A stretch of DNA of 42,815 bases from Thermofilales archaeon (GCA_028275925.1 JAPWTS010000006.1:1-42815), one strand, 5' to 3'. Positions 8,471 to 16,745 are shown, numbered from the stretch's first letter. Made by a program: numbers and translations. The notes: a model not told the origin generated them from the sequence alone.

Positions 8471-9226
8471 CTACTCACCCAGGTAAGCTTTCGCAACCAG
8501 AGGGTCTTCGACGACCGCCTCGGGCGATCCCTCCGAGATCACGCGGCCGTGGTGGAGGACGTAAACGTAGTCGGCGTGCTTGAGGGCTATGTCGAGCCTG
8601 TGCTCCACGAGCAGCATCGCTACCCCCTTCTCCCTCCGGACCTTCGAGAGGAACTGCATTATCTCGCCGGCTAGCGCCGGGTTGACACCGGCTAGGGGCT
8701 CGTCCAGGAGGAGGAGCTTAGGCTCACTCACCAGGGCTCTGGCGAGCTCCAGGAGCTTCATCTGGCCGCCGCTCAGCGCCCGAGCCGGCTTATCCCACAC
8801 GCGATCGAGAGAGAGCAGCTTCAGCACCTCGAAAGCCCTCTCGACGAGATCCCGCTCCCCCTTCCGCGAGCTCAAAAGAGAGAGCGGGCTCTCGCGGACC
8901 TTTTGCGCAGCCAACAGGACGTTCTCAAGGACGCTGAGAGAGGGGAAGAGCCTGGGGATCTGAAACGTCGTCACAATGCCGAGCCTGAACCTCGCGTAAG
9001 GGGGTAACCCCGTTACGTTGCGCCCAGCGAAGAGCAGGGCGCCGCTATCGGGCTTGAGCACTCCGCACGCCACTTGGAGGAACGTGGTCTTCCCGCTGCC
9101 GTTGGGGCCTATCATCAGGGTGAGAGCGCCTTCGGGGACCGCGACCGTGACCTTGTCGAGGGCCACGAGGCCTCCGAAGCTTTTAGAAACGTTTTTCGCG
9201 AGAAAAAGAAGGTCGTCCGAGGTCAT
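8471..9226 (-). CDS. livG: ABC transporter ATP-binding protein LivG
   Basis: A 251-residue ATPase, partner of LivF. Walker A GPNGSGKTT is at residues 40-48, the signature is LSGGQMK, Walker B is LLLLDEPLAG and the switch is LVEHR. NPALAGEI after Walker B is typical of LivG. ATG 9226 follows a GGAG-type ribosome-binding site, 10 bases after the stop of the binding-protein gene. Confidence 0.93.
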   Translation of the reverse strand: MTSDDLLFLAKNVSKSFGGLVALDKVTVAVPEGALTLMIGPNGSGKTTFLQVACGVLKPDSGALLFAGRNVTGLPPYARFRLGIVTTFQIPRLFPSLSVLENVLLAAQKVRESPLSLLSSRKGERDLVERAFEVLKLLSLDRVWDKPARALSGGQMKLLELARALVSEPKLLLLDEPLAGVNPALAGEIMQFLSKVRREKGVAMLLVEHRLDIALKHADYVYVLHHGRVISEGSPEAVVEDPLVAKAYLGE

Positions 9227-9236
9227 GTCCGGCTCC

Positions 9237-10496
9237 TCAGCTGCCCACGGGCGTGATAGTATCGGTGTCGATGTGGTACACGGCTACGAGCCTCCACGCC
9301 AGGCCGTCGGGGGTCTGCACGATTTTGAACACGCCGTAGTCGCCGGCCGCCCTATCCCCCGCCGCATCGAGCGTTATCGTACCCGTGATCCCGTAGTAGC
9401 GGGCTGCGACCTGCGGCAGCACGCTCGCCACCTTGGCGCCGTCGTCGCTGCCCGCCAGCATGACGGAGAGAGCCAGCAGCCAAGCCGCGTCGTAAGCGTT
9501 CATCGAGTAGCTGTCGGGGTCCTCGCCGAAGCGCTGGCGGAACCTCCTCTTGAACTCCTCCTGCATCGGGTTGCTCGAGGGGATGAACGTCGTCGAGGCT
9601 ATGCCGCCCAGCGCTACGGCCTCCGAACCAGCCTCGGAGACCAGCTTCGCGCTGTTCGCCAGGCCGTCGGTCCCGAACCACGTCACCTTGGACAGAACCG
9701 GGTTCCGCGCCGCCAGCTTGATGATCTGTATGCCCTCCTCGAACGACACCAGCACGACCGCCGTGCCGGCGCCCATCCTACCCGCCAGGTCGGCGGCTCT
9801 CGAGACTTCGGCGGAGAACTCCTTGGCGCCCGGGTCGTAGGCTACGCTCTCGACAACCCCTCCCAGCGCCTTAAAGTTCTTCTCGAAGCTATCGCGCAAG
9901 CCCACACCCCACGCGTCGTTCCTGTAGATTACGATGGCTTTCGTGAAGCCCGAGCTCCAGACCACCTTGGCCAGCGCCTTACCCTGGTAGGTGTCGGGCG
10001 GGACGACCCTGAAGACGAAGTCGCCTGGTATCGATAGCGCTGGGGCGGTGGAGGACTGGCTCACGATAACCAGCTTGTTGGCGTCCGCAAAGGGTTTAAC
10101 CTGGGAGACCTCGCTGCTCGCCATGGGCCCTACGAACAGCTTCACTCCCTGAGCGGCGAGCGCCTCTATCCTCGACCGGGCCGTCTGGGGGTCCGTGCCC
10201 GTGTCCTCCACCACCAGCTGGAACCGGAACTTGCTTCCCGCGGCTTCCGCGAACCTATTGATGTCTTCAATCGCCAGCTGCAGGCTCCCCTGGTTGCGCT
10301 TACCGAAGGAGGCCAGATCCCCCGTCAGGGGCAGCAGCGCGCCGATCTTGACGGTCACCGTCTGCTGCTCGCCGCCGAAGATCGTGCGCGAAAAGTAACC
10401 GGCCGCGAAGCTGGCTGCGGCGATGATCGCGATTAAAGCGGCGGTTATTATCTTGCTGCGAGCTCCACCTTTAGGTGCCGATCCCGAGCCCGCCAT
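9237..10496 (-). CDS. ABC transporter substrate-binding protein, LivJ/LivK type, membrane-anchored
   Basis: First gene of the transporter operon; 419 residues. Residues about 16-34 are a hydrophobic segment with no lipobox Cys, so the protein is probably held by an N-terminal membrane anchor, with the binding domain outside the cell. The periplasmic-binding-protein type 1 fold shows in KIGALLPLTGDLASFG, VEDTGTDPQTA and FVGPMASSEV. LivJ-type proteins bind branched-chain amino acids, but relatives bind amides, urea or aromatic compounds, so the ligand is uncertain. The start ATG 10496 is separated from an AT-rich promoter by a purine-rich leader of about 40-60 bases. Confidence 0.9.
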   Translation of the reverse strand: MAGSGSAPKGGARSKIITAALIAIIAAASFAAGYFSRTIFGGEQQTVTVKIGALLPLTGDLASFGKRNQGSLQLAIEDINRFAEAAGSKFRFQLVVEDTGTDPQTARSRIEALAAQGVKLFVGPMASSEVSQVKPFADANKLVIVSQSSTAPALSIPGDFVFRVVPPDTYQGKALAKVVWSSGFTKAIVIYRNDAWGVGLRDSFEKNFKALGGVVESVAYDPGAKEFSAEVSRAADLAGRMGAGTAVVLVSFEEGIQIIKLAARNPVLSKVTWFGTDGLANSAKLVSEAGSEAVALGGIASTTFIPSSNPMQEEFKRRFRQRFGEDPDSYSMNAYDAAWLLALSVMLAGSDDGAKVASVLPQVAARYYGITGTITLDAAGDRAAGDYGVFKIVQTPDGLAWRLVAVYHIDTDTITPVGS

Positions 10497-10561
10497 TGGC
10501 GGGGCTTCCTTCAGGTTAGCTTTTATGCTTTTCTCTTTCTTTCGATTTTTCCGGCGTTGTA

Positions 10562-10587
10562 TAAAGCTTTTTTATATTTAAAGCTTT
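10562..10587. promoter_or_regulatory. AT-rich promoter with duplicated TAAAGCTTT element
   Basis: TAAAGCTTT occurs at 10562-10570 and again at 10579-10587. Each copy contains the palindrome AAAGCTTT, and the copies are 17 bases apart with TTTATATT between them. On the minus strand this is the most AT-rich stretch upstream of the transporter operon and holds plausible TATA boxes. The doubled palindrome could also be a regulator site. Confidence 0.5.
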
Positions 10588-10639
10588 CTCTAGCTTAGAT
10601 GCGCGTGAACCGCATGCGCTTCGCTCCTTCTTATAAATG

Positions 10640-10656
10640 TTCCATGTGGCACGGAA
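10640..10656. promoter_or_regulatory. Imperfect dyad, possible operator
   Basis: TTCC and GGAA flank a TG/CA-containing centre across 17 bases, just downstream of a TATA-like TTATAAA at 10631-10637. It lies between the divergent transporter operon and the oxidoreductase gene. The dyad is interrupted, so regulator binding is only a possibility. Confidence 0.25.
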
Positions 10657-10689
10657 TGCTCGCGTCTTAATTGAGGCGCGGCGATCTGC

Positions 10690-10697
10690 TTTTATAC
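10690..10697 (+). promoter_or_regulatory. TATA box for the Gfo/Idh/MocA oxidoreductase gene
   Basis: TTTTATAC is centred about 26 bases before ATG 10719, the spacing of a leaderless archaeal transcript. Confidence 0.65.
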
Positions 10698-10718
10698 GAT
10701 GTCGACGAAAGGTTCCCG

Positions 10719-11966
10719 ATGGAGCGCAAGCTTGGGGTTGCTCTGGTCGGCGCGGGCTTCGCAGCTAGGTTCCACGTTAGAGGCTGGGTGGGCGTCCGCG
10801 GAGCCGACATCGTGGCGGTGCACAGCAGGACTGAGGCCAGAGCTAGGGAGCTGGCCGCTCTCGCCGAGCAGCTCGGCGTCGGCAAACCGAAGGTTTACAC
10901 GGACATCTTCGACATGCTCAGGGACCCCAACGTTAACGCTGTCTGGATCCTCTCCCCCAACTACGCCAGGCTCGACGCTGTCAGGGCTGTGGCCGAGGAG
11001 GCTAGGCAGGGTAAAGGCAACATCGTGGCGGTAGCGTGCGAGAAGCCTCTCGCGCGCAACGTGAAGGAGGCGAGGGAGATGGTGAACCTGGTCGAGAGGG
11101 CCGGGCTGCTCCACGGCTACCTCGAGAACCAGGTGTTCATGCCCTCTGTGACGAGGGGTAAGGAGGTGGTCTGGAGGTTCGGCGCGAAGTACAGCGGGAG
11201 ACCCTACCTGGCTAGGGCGGCTGAGGAGCACGGCGGGCCCCACGCGCCCTGGTTCTGGAAGCCCACCCAGTCGGGCGGCGGTGTGCTGCTGGACATGATG
11301 TGCCACAGCCTCGAGGCGGCGCGCTACGTCCTGTGGGACCCCGAGAAGGGGAAGGACAGCATAAAGCCGAGGAAGGTGTGGGGCGAAGTGGCCTCGCTGA
11401 AGTGGACGAGGAAGGGCTACGTGGAAAGGCTCAAGCAGACGTACGGGGTGGACTACTCGGTGGAGCCCGCGGAGGATTACGCCACCGCCGTCGTGGTTTA
11501 CGAGGACGAGGAGGGGAACGTTGTAATGACGGAGACGCACACGTCCTGGTCCTACATCGGCGCCGGGTTGAGGTTGACCTTCGAGGTCTTAGGGCCCGAG
11601 TACTCGCTCTGGATAAACACGCTCCAGCCCGAGCTCTTCGCGTTCTTCAGCAGGCACGTTAAGATCCCGCCGAGCGAGGAGTTCGTGGAGAAGCAGAACG
11701 CCGACCAAGGCTTAATGCCTGTGATCCCCGACGAGGCGGTGACGTACGGCTACCAAGCCGAGGACCGCTACATGGTCGAGTGCTTCCTCAAGGGGGTTCA
11801 GCCGGCTGAGAACTGGTACGACGGCCTGCTCATCGTCCAGCTCATGATGCTAGCTTACCTCAGCGCGGAGAAAGGCCAGAAGCTGAACTTCGATCCGGCG
11901 CTCGTCGAAGACTACATCCCGCCCGTGCAGCGCGGAACTTGGAACCCGAAATCCCCGCTCCTTTAA
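10719..11966 (+). CDS. Gfo/Idh/MocA-family NAD(P)-dependent oxidoreductase
   Basis: A 415-residue dehydrogenase. The N-terminal Rossmann domain starts VALVGAGFAARFH (dinucleotide-binding GxGxxA-type loop at about residues 10-15). The CEKPLARN motif follows; its Lys is the family's conserved catalytic-domain residue. A C-terminal alpha/beta domain contains GGGVLLDMMCHS, with the family's conserved His. Family members act on sugars, inositols or sugar acids; the substrate is not readable here. Upstream in-frame codons exist from TTG 10671, but ATG 10719 sits 26 bases from a TATA box, so it is preferred. The gene is transcribed alone, with a pyrimidine-rich termination region after it. Confidence 0.88.
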   Translation: MERKLGVALVGAGFAARFHVRGWVGVRGADIVAVHSRTEARARELAALAEQLGVGKPKVYTDIFDMLRDPNVNAVWILSPNYARLDAVRAVAEEARQGKGNIVAVACEKPLARNVKEAREMVNLVERAGLLHGYLENQVFMPSVTRGKEVVWRFGAKYSGRPYLARAAEEHGGPHAPWFWKPTQSGGGVLLDMMCHSLEAARYVLWDPEKGKDSIKPRKVWGEVASLKWTRKGYVERLKQTYGVDYSVEPAEDYATAVVVYEDEEGNVVMTETHTSWSYIGAGLRLTFEVLGPEYSLWINTLQPELFAFFSRHVKIPPSEEFVEKQNADQGLMPVIPDEAVTYGYQAEDRYMVECFLKGVQPAENWYDGLLIVQLMMLAYLSAEKGQKLNFDPALVEDYIPPVQRGTWNPKSPLL

Positions 11967-11970
11967 ATCC

Positions 11971-12000
11971 CACTTTTTCTCTTTCTCTTCCTCTTTTTCC
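11971..12000 (+). terminator. Pyrimidine/T-rich termination region
   Basis: Right after the oxidoreductase stop codon comes a run of T-tracts (TTTTT, CTTTCTCTT, CTTTTT). Archaeal termination typically occurs at such T-rich stretches in the coding strand. Confidence 0.5.
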
Positions 12001-12025
12001 CTCGGTTCCAGCGTCGCAGGCCGCG

Positions 12026-12036
12026 AAGTTTATCAA
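12026..12036 (+). promoter_or_regulatory. TATA box for dtdA
   Basis: AAGTTTATCAA lies about 27 bases before GTG 12059, consistent with a leaderless start. Confidence 0.55.
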
Positions 12037-12058
12037 TTGACGATCCTTGCGACGGGCC

Positions 12059-12892
12059 GTGAAGGTGAAGGTTTGCATCGCCTACAGCGTAGGGGACCCT
12101 GCCGGTTCGGGCGTGGCGGGCGAGCTCCTCGGACTCCTCGAGCCTAAGCCGGTTACCGCCGCTCGAGCGGTCAGCGCCTACTACCTGCCGGAGATTGACG
12201 CGCTGCTCGCCGGGTTCGAGGAGGACGTCCTCTACTTCGAGTTCCTCGACGAAGTTTGCGACGCCGGTTTCCACCTCGTGCTTTCGCGCCACTCGAGCGA
12301 AGCTGGTATCAGGTCTCTCACGGTGCACCACCCCGGAAACCCCACGCGCGAGGCCCTAGCGGGAGGCAGACCGCTCGAGCTACCGCCGTCCAACCCGCCG
12401 CTCGCCAAAAGCCTCCTGCTCTCGCTCGCCAAGCGCGCAGACTCGCTGCCCGACTTCAAGGTGACGTACGAGGTCACGCACCACGGGCCATCCTCGCTCA
12501 AGAGACCCATCACCTTCGTTGAGATCGGCAGCAGCGCCCGGGAGTGGACACTGGCTGAGGCTCGCAGGGCTGTCGCGGAGGCGGTCGTCGACGCCCTAAC
12601 GCTACCCCCACCCCCTTACGAGGCGTGCGTAGGGGTCGGCGGCAACCACTACGCAGCCGCGTTCACCGCGCGAGCCCTCTCGAGCTCCGAAGCTTACGGC
12701 CACATGATAGCGAACTACGCGCTGAAGTCGCTGGAGGAGCCCGCGCTCGTCGAGAGGATCGTGAGAGAGGCGGCTGTGAAGAGCTCGGTGCCCACCCGGA
12801 AGCTGGTGGTCGAGAGGAAGCTCCGAAGGGCTTGGAGGGAGGCGGTGGAGAAGGTCGCGGAAGAGCTCTCGCTAAAGGTCGAGTACGTGTAG
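12059..12892 (+). CDS. dtdA: D-aminoacyl-tRNA deacylase, archaeal/plant type
   Basis: Hydrolyses D-amino acids from mischarged tRNAs in the cytoplasm. The 277-residue protein carries the DtdA (GEK1-type) landmarks in order: the N-terminal IAYSVGDPAGSG, SRHSSEAGIRSLTVHHPGN, YEVTHHGPSSLKRP with the conserved HHGP, then GVGGNHYAAAFT. Length and motif order match the family well. The first possible codon in frame is TTG 12047, but GTG 12059 is placed correctly against the TATA box at 12026-12036. The following gene starts 32 bases later after its own T-rich box. Confidence 0.93.
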   Translation: MKVKVCIAYSVGDPAGSGVAGELLGLLEPKPVTAARAVSAYYLPEIDALLAGFEEDVLYFEFLDEVCDAGFHLVLSRHSSEAGIRSLTVHHPGNPTREALAGGRPLELPPSNPPLAKSLLLSLAKRADSLPDFKVTYEVTHHGPSSLKRPITFVEIGSSAREWTLAEARRAVAEAVVDALTLPPPPYEACVGVGGNHYAAAFTARALSSSEAYGHMIANYALKSLEEPALVERIVREAAVKSSVPTRKLVVERKLRRAWREAVEKVAEELSLKVEYV

Positions 12893-12923
12893 CGCGCACC
12901 TTTTTAACCCGGATCCCAGCAGC

Positions 12924-13658
12924 GTGCGCGTGTACGTCAAAGCGCTCTTCGGCGAGAGGGGCGAGGTTGTAGCGTGGCTGGATAGGGAGCTGAGCGGGCT
13001 TCCGATCGAGAGCGCGGCCAGGCGGTGGCGGCACGAGATCTACTTCGAAACCCCCTTTGATCTGGCGGGCGAGGAGGCGGCGGTTGTGGAGAGGGGGGAC
13101 GTAGCGTTCTGGAAACCGGGCAAAGCGCTCTGCTTCTTCTTCGGGTACTCCCAGCCCTACTCGCCGGTGGTCAAACTGGGGGCCGTCGTCGGGGTGCCCG
13201 ACCTCCTCTCAGCCGTGGAGGACGGCACGCCCGTCCGCCTGAGCCCCTACGCCGATTACGGGAGGGAGGGGGAGGTGGCTAAGGCGTTGAGGGACGCTGG
13301 GCTGAAGGCGGCGGCGCACACGTGGGAGGGCGAGGAGCTGGTCGGAGTCCTCGTGGAGGGGGCGGGGAGCCGCTTGGGGGTGGAAGTGACCGTGGAGGAC
13401 AACGGCTTCTACTTGCAGAGCCAGCCCCTAGCCTTCTTCGACGGCGCGCTACCGACGCTGGCGGCGTTCAAAACCCTGGCGGGGGAGCTGGGGCCGACGG
13501 GGATCAGGTTGGACGTCGACGACGAGGGCTACATCGTGCTCACCGCGTTCTCGCCGGGCTTGAGCGAGCTCGTTAGGGATCTGAGGAGGATGCTCTCGAC
13601 CTACGTGTACGTGGAGCGCACGGTAACCGCCTTCTTCGCCGTGCGCAGGCCCGCGTAG
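12924..13658 (+). CDS. Protein with cyclophilin-like (TM1367/DUF369-type) domain
   Basis: The first half contains ARRWRHEIYFETPFD and then FFFGYSQPYSPVVKLGAVVG, the hallmark of the small cyclophilin-like-fold proteins of archaea and Thermotoga (TM1367 family), about residues 1-110. The second half (about residues 115-244) is not recognised and makes this protein about twice the size of the single-domain family. Peptidyl-prolyl isomerase activity is not established for this family. GTG 12924 or GTG 12930 are possible starts; TTTTTAA at 12901-12907 lies 20-27 bases upstream. The gene is convergent with the regulator gene, whose stop lies 4 bases further on. Confidence 0.7.
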   Translation: MRVYVKALFGERGEVVAWLDRELSGLPIESAARRWRHEIYFETPFDLAGEEAAVVERGDVAFWKPGKALCFFFGYSQPYSPVVKLGAVVGVPDLLSAVEDGTPVRLSPYADYGREGEVAKALRDAGLKAAAHTWEGEELVGVLVEGAGSRLGVEVTVEDNGFYLQSQPLAFFDGALPTLAAFKTLAGELGPTGIRLDVDDEGYIVLTAFSPGLSELVRDLRRMLSTYVYVERTVTAFFAVRRPA

Positions 13659-13661
13659 CCA

Positions 13662-14549
13662 CTAGGATAGGAGCGCGCGCGGGATCCTCAGCTTCTCGCT
13701 TTTCTCGGGGTCGACGTACCCCAGCAGCGCTACTTGGAGGCCGAGCCCCCTCTCCCTCCTGGCTTCGGCTACTCTTTTGAGGAAGGTGTAGGGGTCCTCG
13801 ACATCCAGCAGCGCGTAAGCCGAGAGGAGGTTGGGGCGGGGCATGAGCAGGTAAACCTGGCGGGCCTTTAGGAGCGCGGGTATCCACTCCTCCCTCTCCG
13901 CGCGCACTTCAGCCAGCAGCAGGGGTCTCGCGTGCATAAGCATCGGGTGGGTGTCGAGCAGGACGCGCAGCATCGGCTTCACGTGGTGCCTGTAGTGGTA
14001 GGAGAGGAGGCTCTTGCTCACTCCCGGCACCGAGGAGGTGACCGGAGAGGACACGTCCTCGAAGAGCTTGGCTAGGATCGCCTTGTCGATGCCGTCCAGC
14101 TCGCGGCGGGGCGGCTTAGGCAGCTTAGCCCCCTCGCGCGGCCTCAGCTCAGCTAAGTCGTGGAAGGGGGCTGCCGGCAGGATGTCGAGTAGCTCGACGG
14201 TTTCAGCGCCGCTCAAGTCCCTCAGCAGCTCAGCGGCTCGAGCCCGCGCTGGGAGTACGTATACGCCGACGAGCAGCTCCTCGCCCCCGAAGGAGTACAC
14301 CTTCAAGCGGGCGGCCGAGAAATCACCGTTCGGCAAAGCGCCGCCCCGCGACAGGGCTAGGAGGACCCTGCCCAAAGCCCCCAGCGACGGGAAGCCCCTG
14401 AACCTGTAACCGAGGCTGCGCAACCTGCCGAGGACCTCGTAGATGTACTGCTTCGAGACACCGGCGATCTCGGCGGCTTCCGAAACCGAGCCGCGAGCCT
14501 CGATGAAGGCCGCCACAACCCTCAGCTTGCTAGCCGCCAGGGCGACCAT
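13662..14549 (-). CDS. HTH transcriptional regulator (two predicted helix-turn-helix segments)
   Basis: A 295-residue protein. Residues about 10-50 form a helix-turn-helix (SVSEAAEIAGVSKQYIYEVL) followed by a short linker of winged-helix type. A second similar segment occurs around residues 160-190 (IDKAILAKLF... VPGVSKSLLSYHY). The rest is alpha/beta and may bind a ligand; it resembles duplicated Lrp/AsnC-like or Bat-like archaeal regulators only loosely. An upstream in-frame extension to TTG 14633 exists but is Arg-rich and unlike coding sequence, so ATG 14549 is chosen. Target genes are unknown. Confidence 0.7.
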   Translation of the reverse strand: MVALAASKLRVVAAFIEARGSVSEAAEIAGVSKQYIYEVLGRLRSLGYRFRGFPSLGALGRVLLALSRGGALPNGDFSAARLKVYSFGGEELLVGVYVLPARARAAELLRDLSGAETVELLDILPAAPFHDLAELRPREGAKLPKPPRRELDGIDKAILAKLFEDVSSPVTSSVPGVSKSLLSYHYRHHVKPMLRVLLDTHPMLMHARPLLLAEVRAEREEWIPALLKARQVYLLMPRPNLLSAYALLDVEDPYTFLKRVAEARRERGLGLQVALLGYVDPEKSEKLRIPRALLS

Positions 14550-14634
14550 AGCGGCTCCGCCCCCGCGGCTGCGGCGGCGCGCTTCGGAAAAGCGCGAGAG
14601 AGGCGATCGCCACGCTGGGGAGCGTTCACGCAAC

Positions 14635-14642
14635 GCTTATAG
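14635..14642 (+). promoter_or_regulatory. TATA box for the 118-aa protein gene
   Basis: GCTTATAG is centred about 26 bases before GTG 14665. Read on the minus strand (CTATAAGC) it could also serve the regulator gene starting at 14549, with a leader of about 60 bases. Confidence 0.55.
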
Positions 14643-14664
14643 ACCTAGCGGGCGAGCCTCCCCC

Positions 14665-15021
14665 GTGAGCGAGGAGGAGGCGTTCGACAAGTACGACAAG
14701 ATGGTGATAGCGGGGCTCCACCGCGAGTACTTCGGTAGCCTCCTGTTCTCTAGGGGGGGCATGAGCCAGTACGAGTTCGTCGCCAGAGCGGTGGCCGAGC
14801 TGACGGGAGCGCAGCAGGGTACGCGGGAGTACGAGGAGCTCGTGTCCAAGCTCGCGAAATCCGTCAAGAAGTTGGCCGAGTGGGGTGTTCTCGACGTCAA
14901 GGAGTACGAGGCCCGGTTGACAGCGTGGGGGCAGAGCCTGGCGAACTCGATCAGCGCCGAAGAGTTCGAAAAAATAAGGCAGGAGCTGGCGAAAGAGGCA
15001 GCCGGTAGAAGGAGGAGGTGA
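14665..15021 (+). CDS. Hypothetical protein, mostly helical (118 aa)
   Basis: I do not recognise the family. The protein is helical and charged, beginning VSEEEAFDKYDKMVIAGL; residues about 60-90 (LVSKLAKSVKKLAEWGVLDVK) look like a compact helical domain, and the C-terminus is basic (GRRRR). The frame is open upstream, but GTG 14665 has a TATA box at the leaderless distance. It ends 1 base before the stop of the convergent kinase gene. Confidence 0.65.
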   Translation: MSEEEAFDKYDKMVIAGLHREYFGSLLFSRGGMSQYEFVARAVAELTGAQQGTREYEELVSKLAKSVKKLAEWGVLDVKEYEARLTAWGQSLANSISAEEFEKIRQELAKEAAGRRRR

Positions 15022-15022
15022 A

Positions 15023-16000
15023 TCACAGCTCAACGCGCACGCCCCGCTCTTCGAGGAACGCGCGGAGCTCGCTGCGCTTAGGCATCCCGGCCGTAGCGCC
15101 CCTCCGGGTGCACTTCACCGCGGCCACGGCGTTCGAGAGCAGAACGGCCTCGTGCAAGCTCCTGCCCTCCAGCAGAGCGAAGACGATGAAGCCCGCTGCC
15201 CACGCGTCCCCAGCGCCCGTCGTGTCCACCACGGGAACCTTGAACGCTTCCACGAGCACCCGCTCGCCCCTTCTTGTCGCGACGTACGCCCCTCTGCTTC
15301 CCAACCGCACGGCCGCGTACTCCAGGTGGGGGGCCATCGAGAGCAGCTTCTCCGCGGCTTCCCTGTAGTCGCTGGTGCCCAGCAAGGGCTCCATCTCGTC
15401 GTACCCCAGCATGACCACGGTCGAGCGCTGGAGCGCGCTCTTGAACTCCAGCCTCGCGCGCTCGACGCCTCCCAGCCAGATATCGGCCCTGTAGTTCGGG
15501 TCGAGCGACACGTGAGCGCCGGCGCTCCTCGCCACCTCCATCAGCTTGAGCACAGTGTCGCGCAAGGGGGGCTGGGATAGCGCGACCCCCGAGACGTGCA
15601 CCACCTTGACTTTCCGGACGGCTTCCCAGTCGACGTCCCCATCTTCGAGCATCGCGTCGGCCGTCGCGACCCAGGGTGGCCTGTAGAAGAAGAAGTCGCG
15701 CTCGCCTTGGGGCTTCGCGACGACGAAGGCTAAGCTCGTCCTAGCGTCCTTCCTAGCCAGCCACCCGGTGTACACGCCCTCGCTCGCCAGGTACTCCGCC
15801 AGCATGTCGCCGAAGGGGTCCTTGCCCACAGACCCCACGAAAGCCGAGCGGCGACCCAACCTCGCGACCCCGACCGCCACGTTAGCGGGCGCGCCGCCGA
15901 AGTGCACCTCCAGCAGCGTACCTTCCCGGTAGGGGCCCACCTCCCTGGGGATCACGTCGACCAGGATTTCCCCAGCGCAAACGACTTCCACCCCGCTCAC
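15023..16000 (-). CDS. PfkB-family sugar kinase (ribokinase/fructokinase/KDG kinase-like)
   Basis: ATP-dependent kinase of 325 residues. Signature 1, GGAPANVAVGVARLG, is near residue 35. Signature 2, DTTGAGDAWAAGF, is near residue 259, with GAGD at about 262-265 (anion hole and catalytic Asp). It begins CAGEILVDVIP, close to bacterial fructokinase and 2-keto-3-deoxygluconate kinase. The exact sugar is not determined. The open frame extends to 16057, but GTG 16000 lies 26 bases from a TATA box (16022-16030), so it is chosen; GTG 15991 is an alternative. Confidence 0.85.
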   Translation of the reverse strand: MSGVEVVCAGEILVDVIPREVGPYREGTLLEVHFGGAPANVAVGVARLGRRSAFVGSVGKDPFGDMLAEYLASEGVYTGWLARKDARTSLAFVVAKPQGERDFFFYRPPWVATADAMLEDGDVDWEAVRKVKVVHVSGVALSQPPLRDTVLKLMEVARSAGAHVSLDPNYRADIWLGGVERARLEFKSALQRSTVVMLGYDEMEPLLGTSDYREAAEKLLSMAPHLEYAAVRLGSRGAYVATRRGERVLVEAFKVPVVDTTGAGDAWAAGFIVFALLEGRSLHEAVLLSNAVAAVKCTRRGATAGMPKRSELRAFLEERGVRVEL

Positions 16001-16021
16001 ACCTAGAGCGGGGAGCGGGGC

Positions 16022-16030
16022 GTTAAAATG
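16022..16030 (-). promoter_or_regulatory. TATA box for the PfkB kinase gene
   Basis: On the minus strand this reads CATTTTAAC, centred about 26 bases from GTG 16000, consistent with a leaderless transcript. Confidence 0.55.
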
Positions 16031-16057
16031 CGTTCGCGCGCTCGCGCCTCTAGGCAA

Positions 16058-16067
16058 GCTTAAAAGG
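16058..16067 (+). promoter_or_regulatory. TATA box for the HTH/radical SAM operon
   Basis: GCTTAAAAGG predicts a transcript start near 16088, leaving a leader of about 17 bases with GAGGTG at 16093-16098 as the ribosome-binding site for ATG 16105. Confidence 0.5.
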
Positions 16068-16104
16068 GGTTCGGTTCAAACCTCTGTGGACCGAGGTGCC
16101 TGTG

Positions 16105-16539
16105 ATGCACAGCCCTGTGAAAACCCTCTCGACCGCTAGCGACGCGCTGCCCGTGCTGGCCCGGCTGCTCTACGCTTTAGGCTTCCCCAGGAGCTGCGCG
16201 AGGATCCTCGCCGCCCTCTACCTCTCCGACAGGCCTCTCACCAGCAAGGAGCTGATCGACATCACGGGCTACAGCAAGTCCTCAATATCGGCTGCCATGA
16301 AGATGCTGGAGGGGAGGAAGCTCGTACGCAAGCTGAGGCAGGGGAGGCTCGGCTCGTACACCCCCAGCGTCAGCCTCTCCCAGCTCTTCCTGGAGTCTCA
16401 GGTCAGCCTGCTGAAGCGGACGAGGGCTAGGGTGCGCGAGCTAAGGGCTAGGGCCAACGCTACCCTGAGGGAGAAGCTCGAGCACTTGGAGCTCGAGCTC
16501 GAGCGCCTCATATCCAAGCTGGGGGGTGACGCCGAGTGA
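16105..16539 (+). CDS. Winged-helix transcriptional regulator (TrmB/MarR-like)
   Basis: A 144-residue protein. Residues about 20-85 form a winged helix (RPLTSKELIDITGYSKSSIS is the helix-turn-helix, then MLEGRKLVRKL and a wing with RLGSYTP). The C-terminal 55 residues form a coiled coil rich in Leu, Arg and Glu, likely a dimer interface. It resembles the DNA-binding part of TrmB or GbsR-type regulators without a ligand domain. ATG 16105 has a GAGGTG ribosome-binding site; GTG 16096 and GTG 16102 are alternatives. It leads a three-gene operon with overlapping genes. Confidence 0.8.
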   Translation: MHSPVKTLSTASDALPVLARLLYALGFPRSCARILAALYLSDRPLTSKELIDITGYSKSSISAAMKMLEGRKLVRKLRQGRLGSYTPSVSLSQLFLESQVSLLKRTRARVRELRARANATLREKLEHLELELERLISKLGGDAE

Positions 16540-16745
16540 GCGAGCTGGTGATCGAACTCAAGGGGGATGAGAACGCTGAAAAGGTGGAGGAGGCTGTGAG
16601 GTCGAAGCCTTCAGCGAGGAGGCTCGTGATCCGCATAGCCGCCAACGACGGGGTCTCGTCCATTGAGCGGGTGAGAAGCTTCCTCGTGAACAACATCAGC
16701 AGGACCGTGATCGTTTACGTTGAAGGTGAGCGCGATGAAGCTTGA
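16536..16745 (+). CDS. Small protein of unknown function (69 aa)
   Basis: The start GTG overlaps the previous stop codon in a GTGA arrangement, and the end overlaps the radical SAM gene by 11 bases, so it is clearly an operon member. Predicted beta-alpha-beta-alpha-beta pattern: VSELVIELKG, then the helix ENAEKVEEAVRS, then RRLVIRIA and a final TVIVYVEGE strand. No family is recognised. It may be a partner or accessory of the radical SAM enzyme. Confidence 0.75.
   Translation: MSELVIELKGDENAEKVEEAVRSKPSARRLVIRIAANDGVSSIERVRSFLVNNISRTVIVYVEGERDEA

Noticed and set aside
16064-16084. T-arm-like GGTTCAAACC resembling a tRNA
   Set aside because: The flanking five bases do not pair and no acceptor, D or anticodon arm fits around it.
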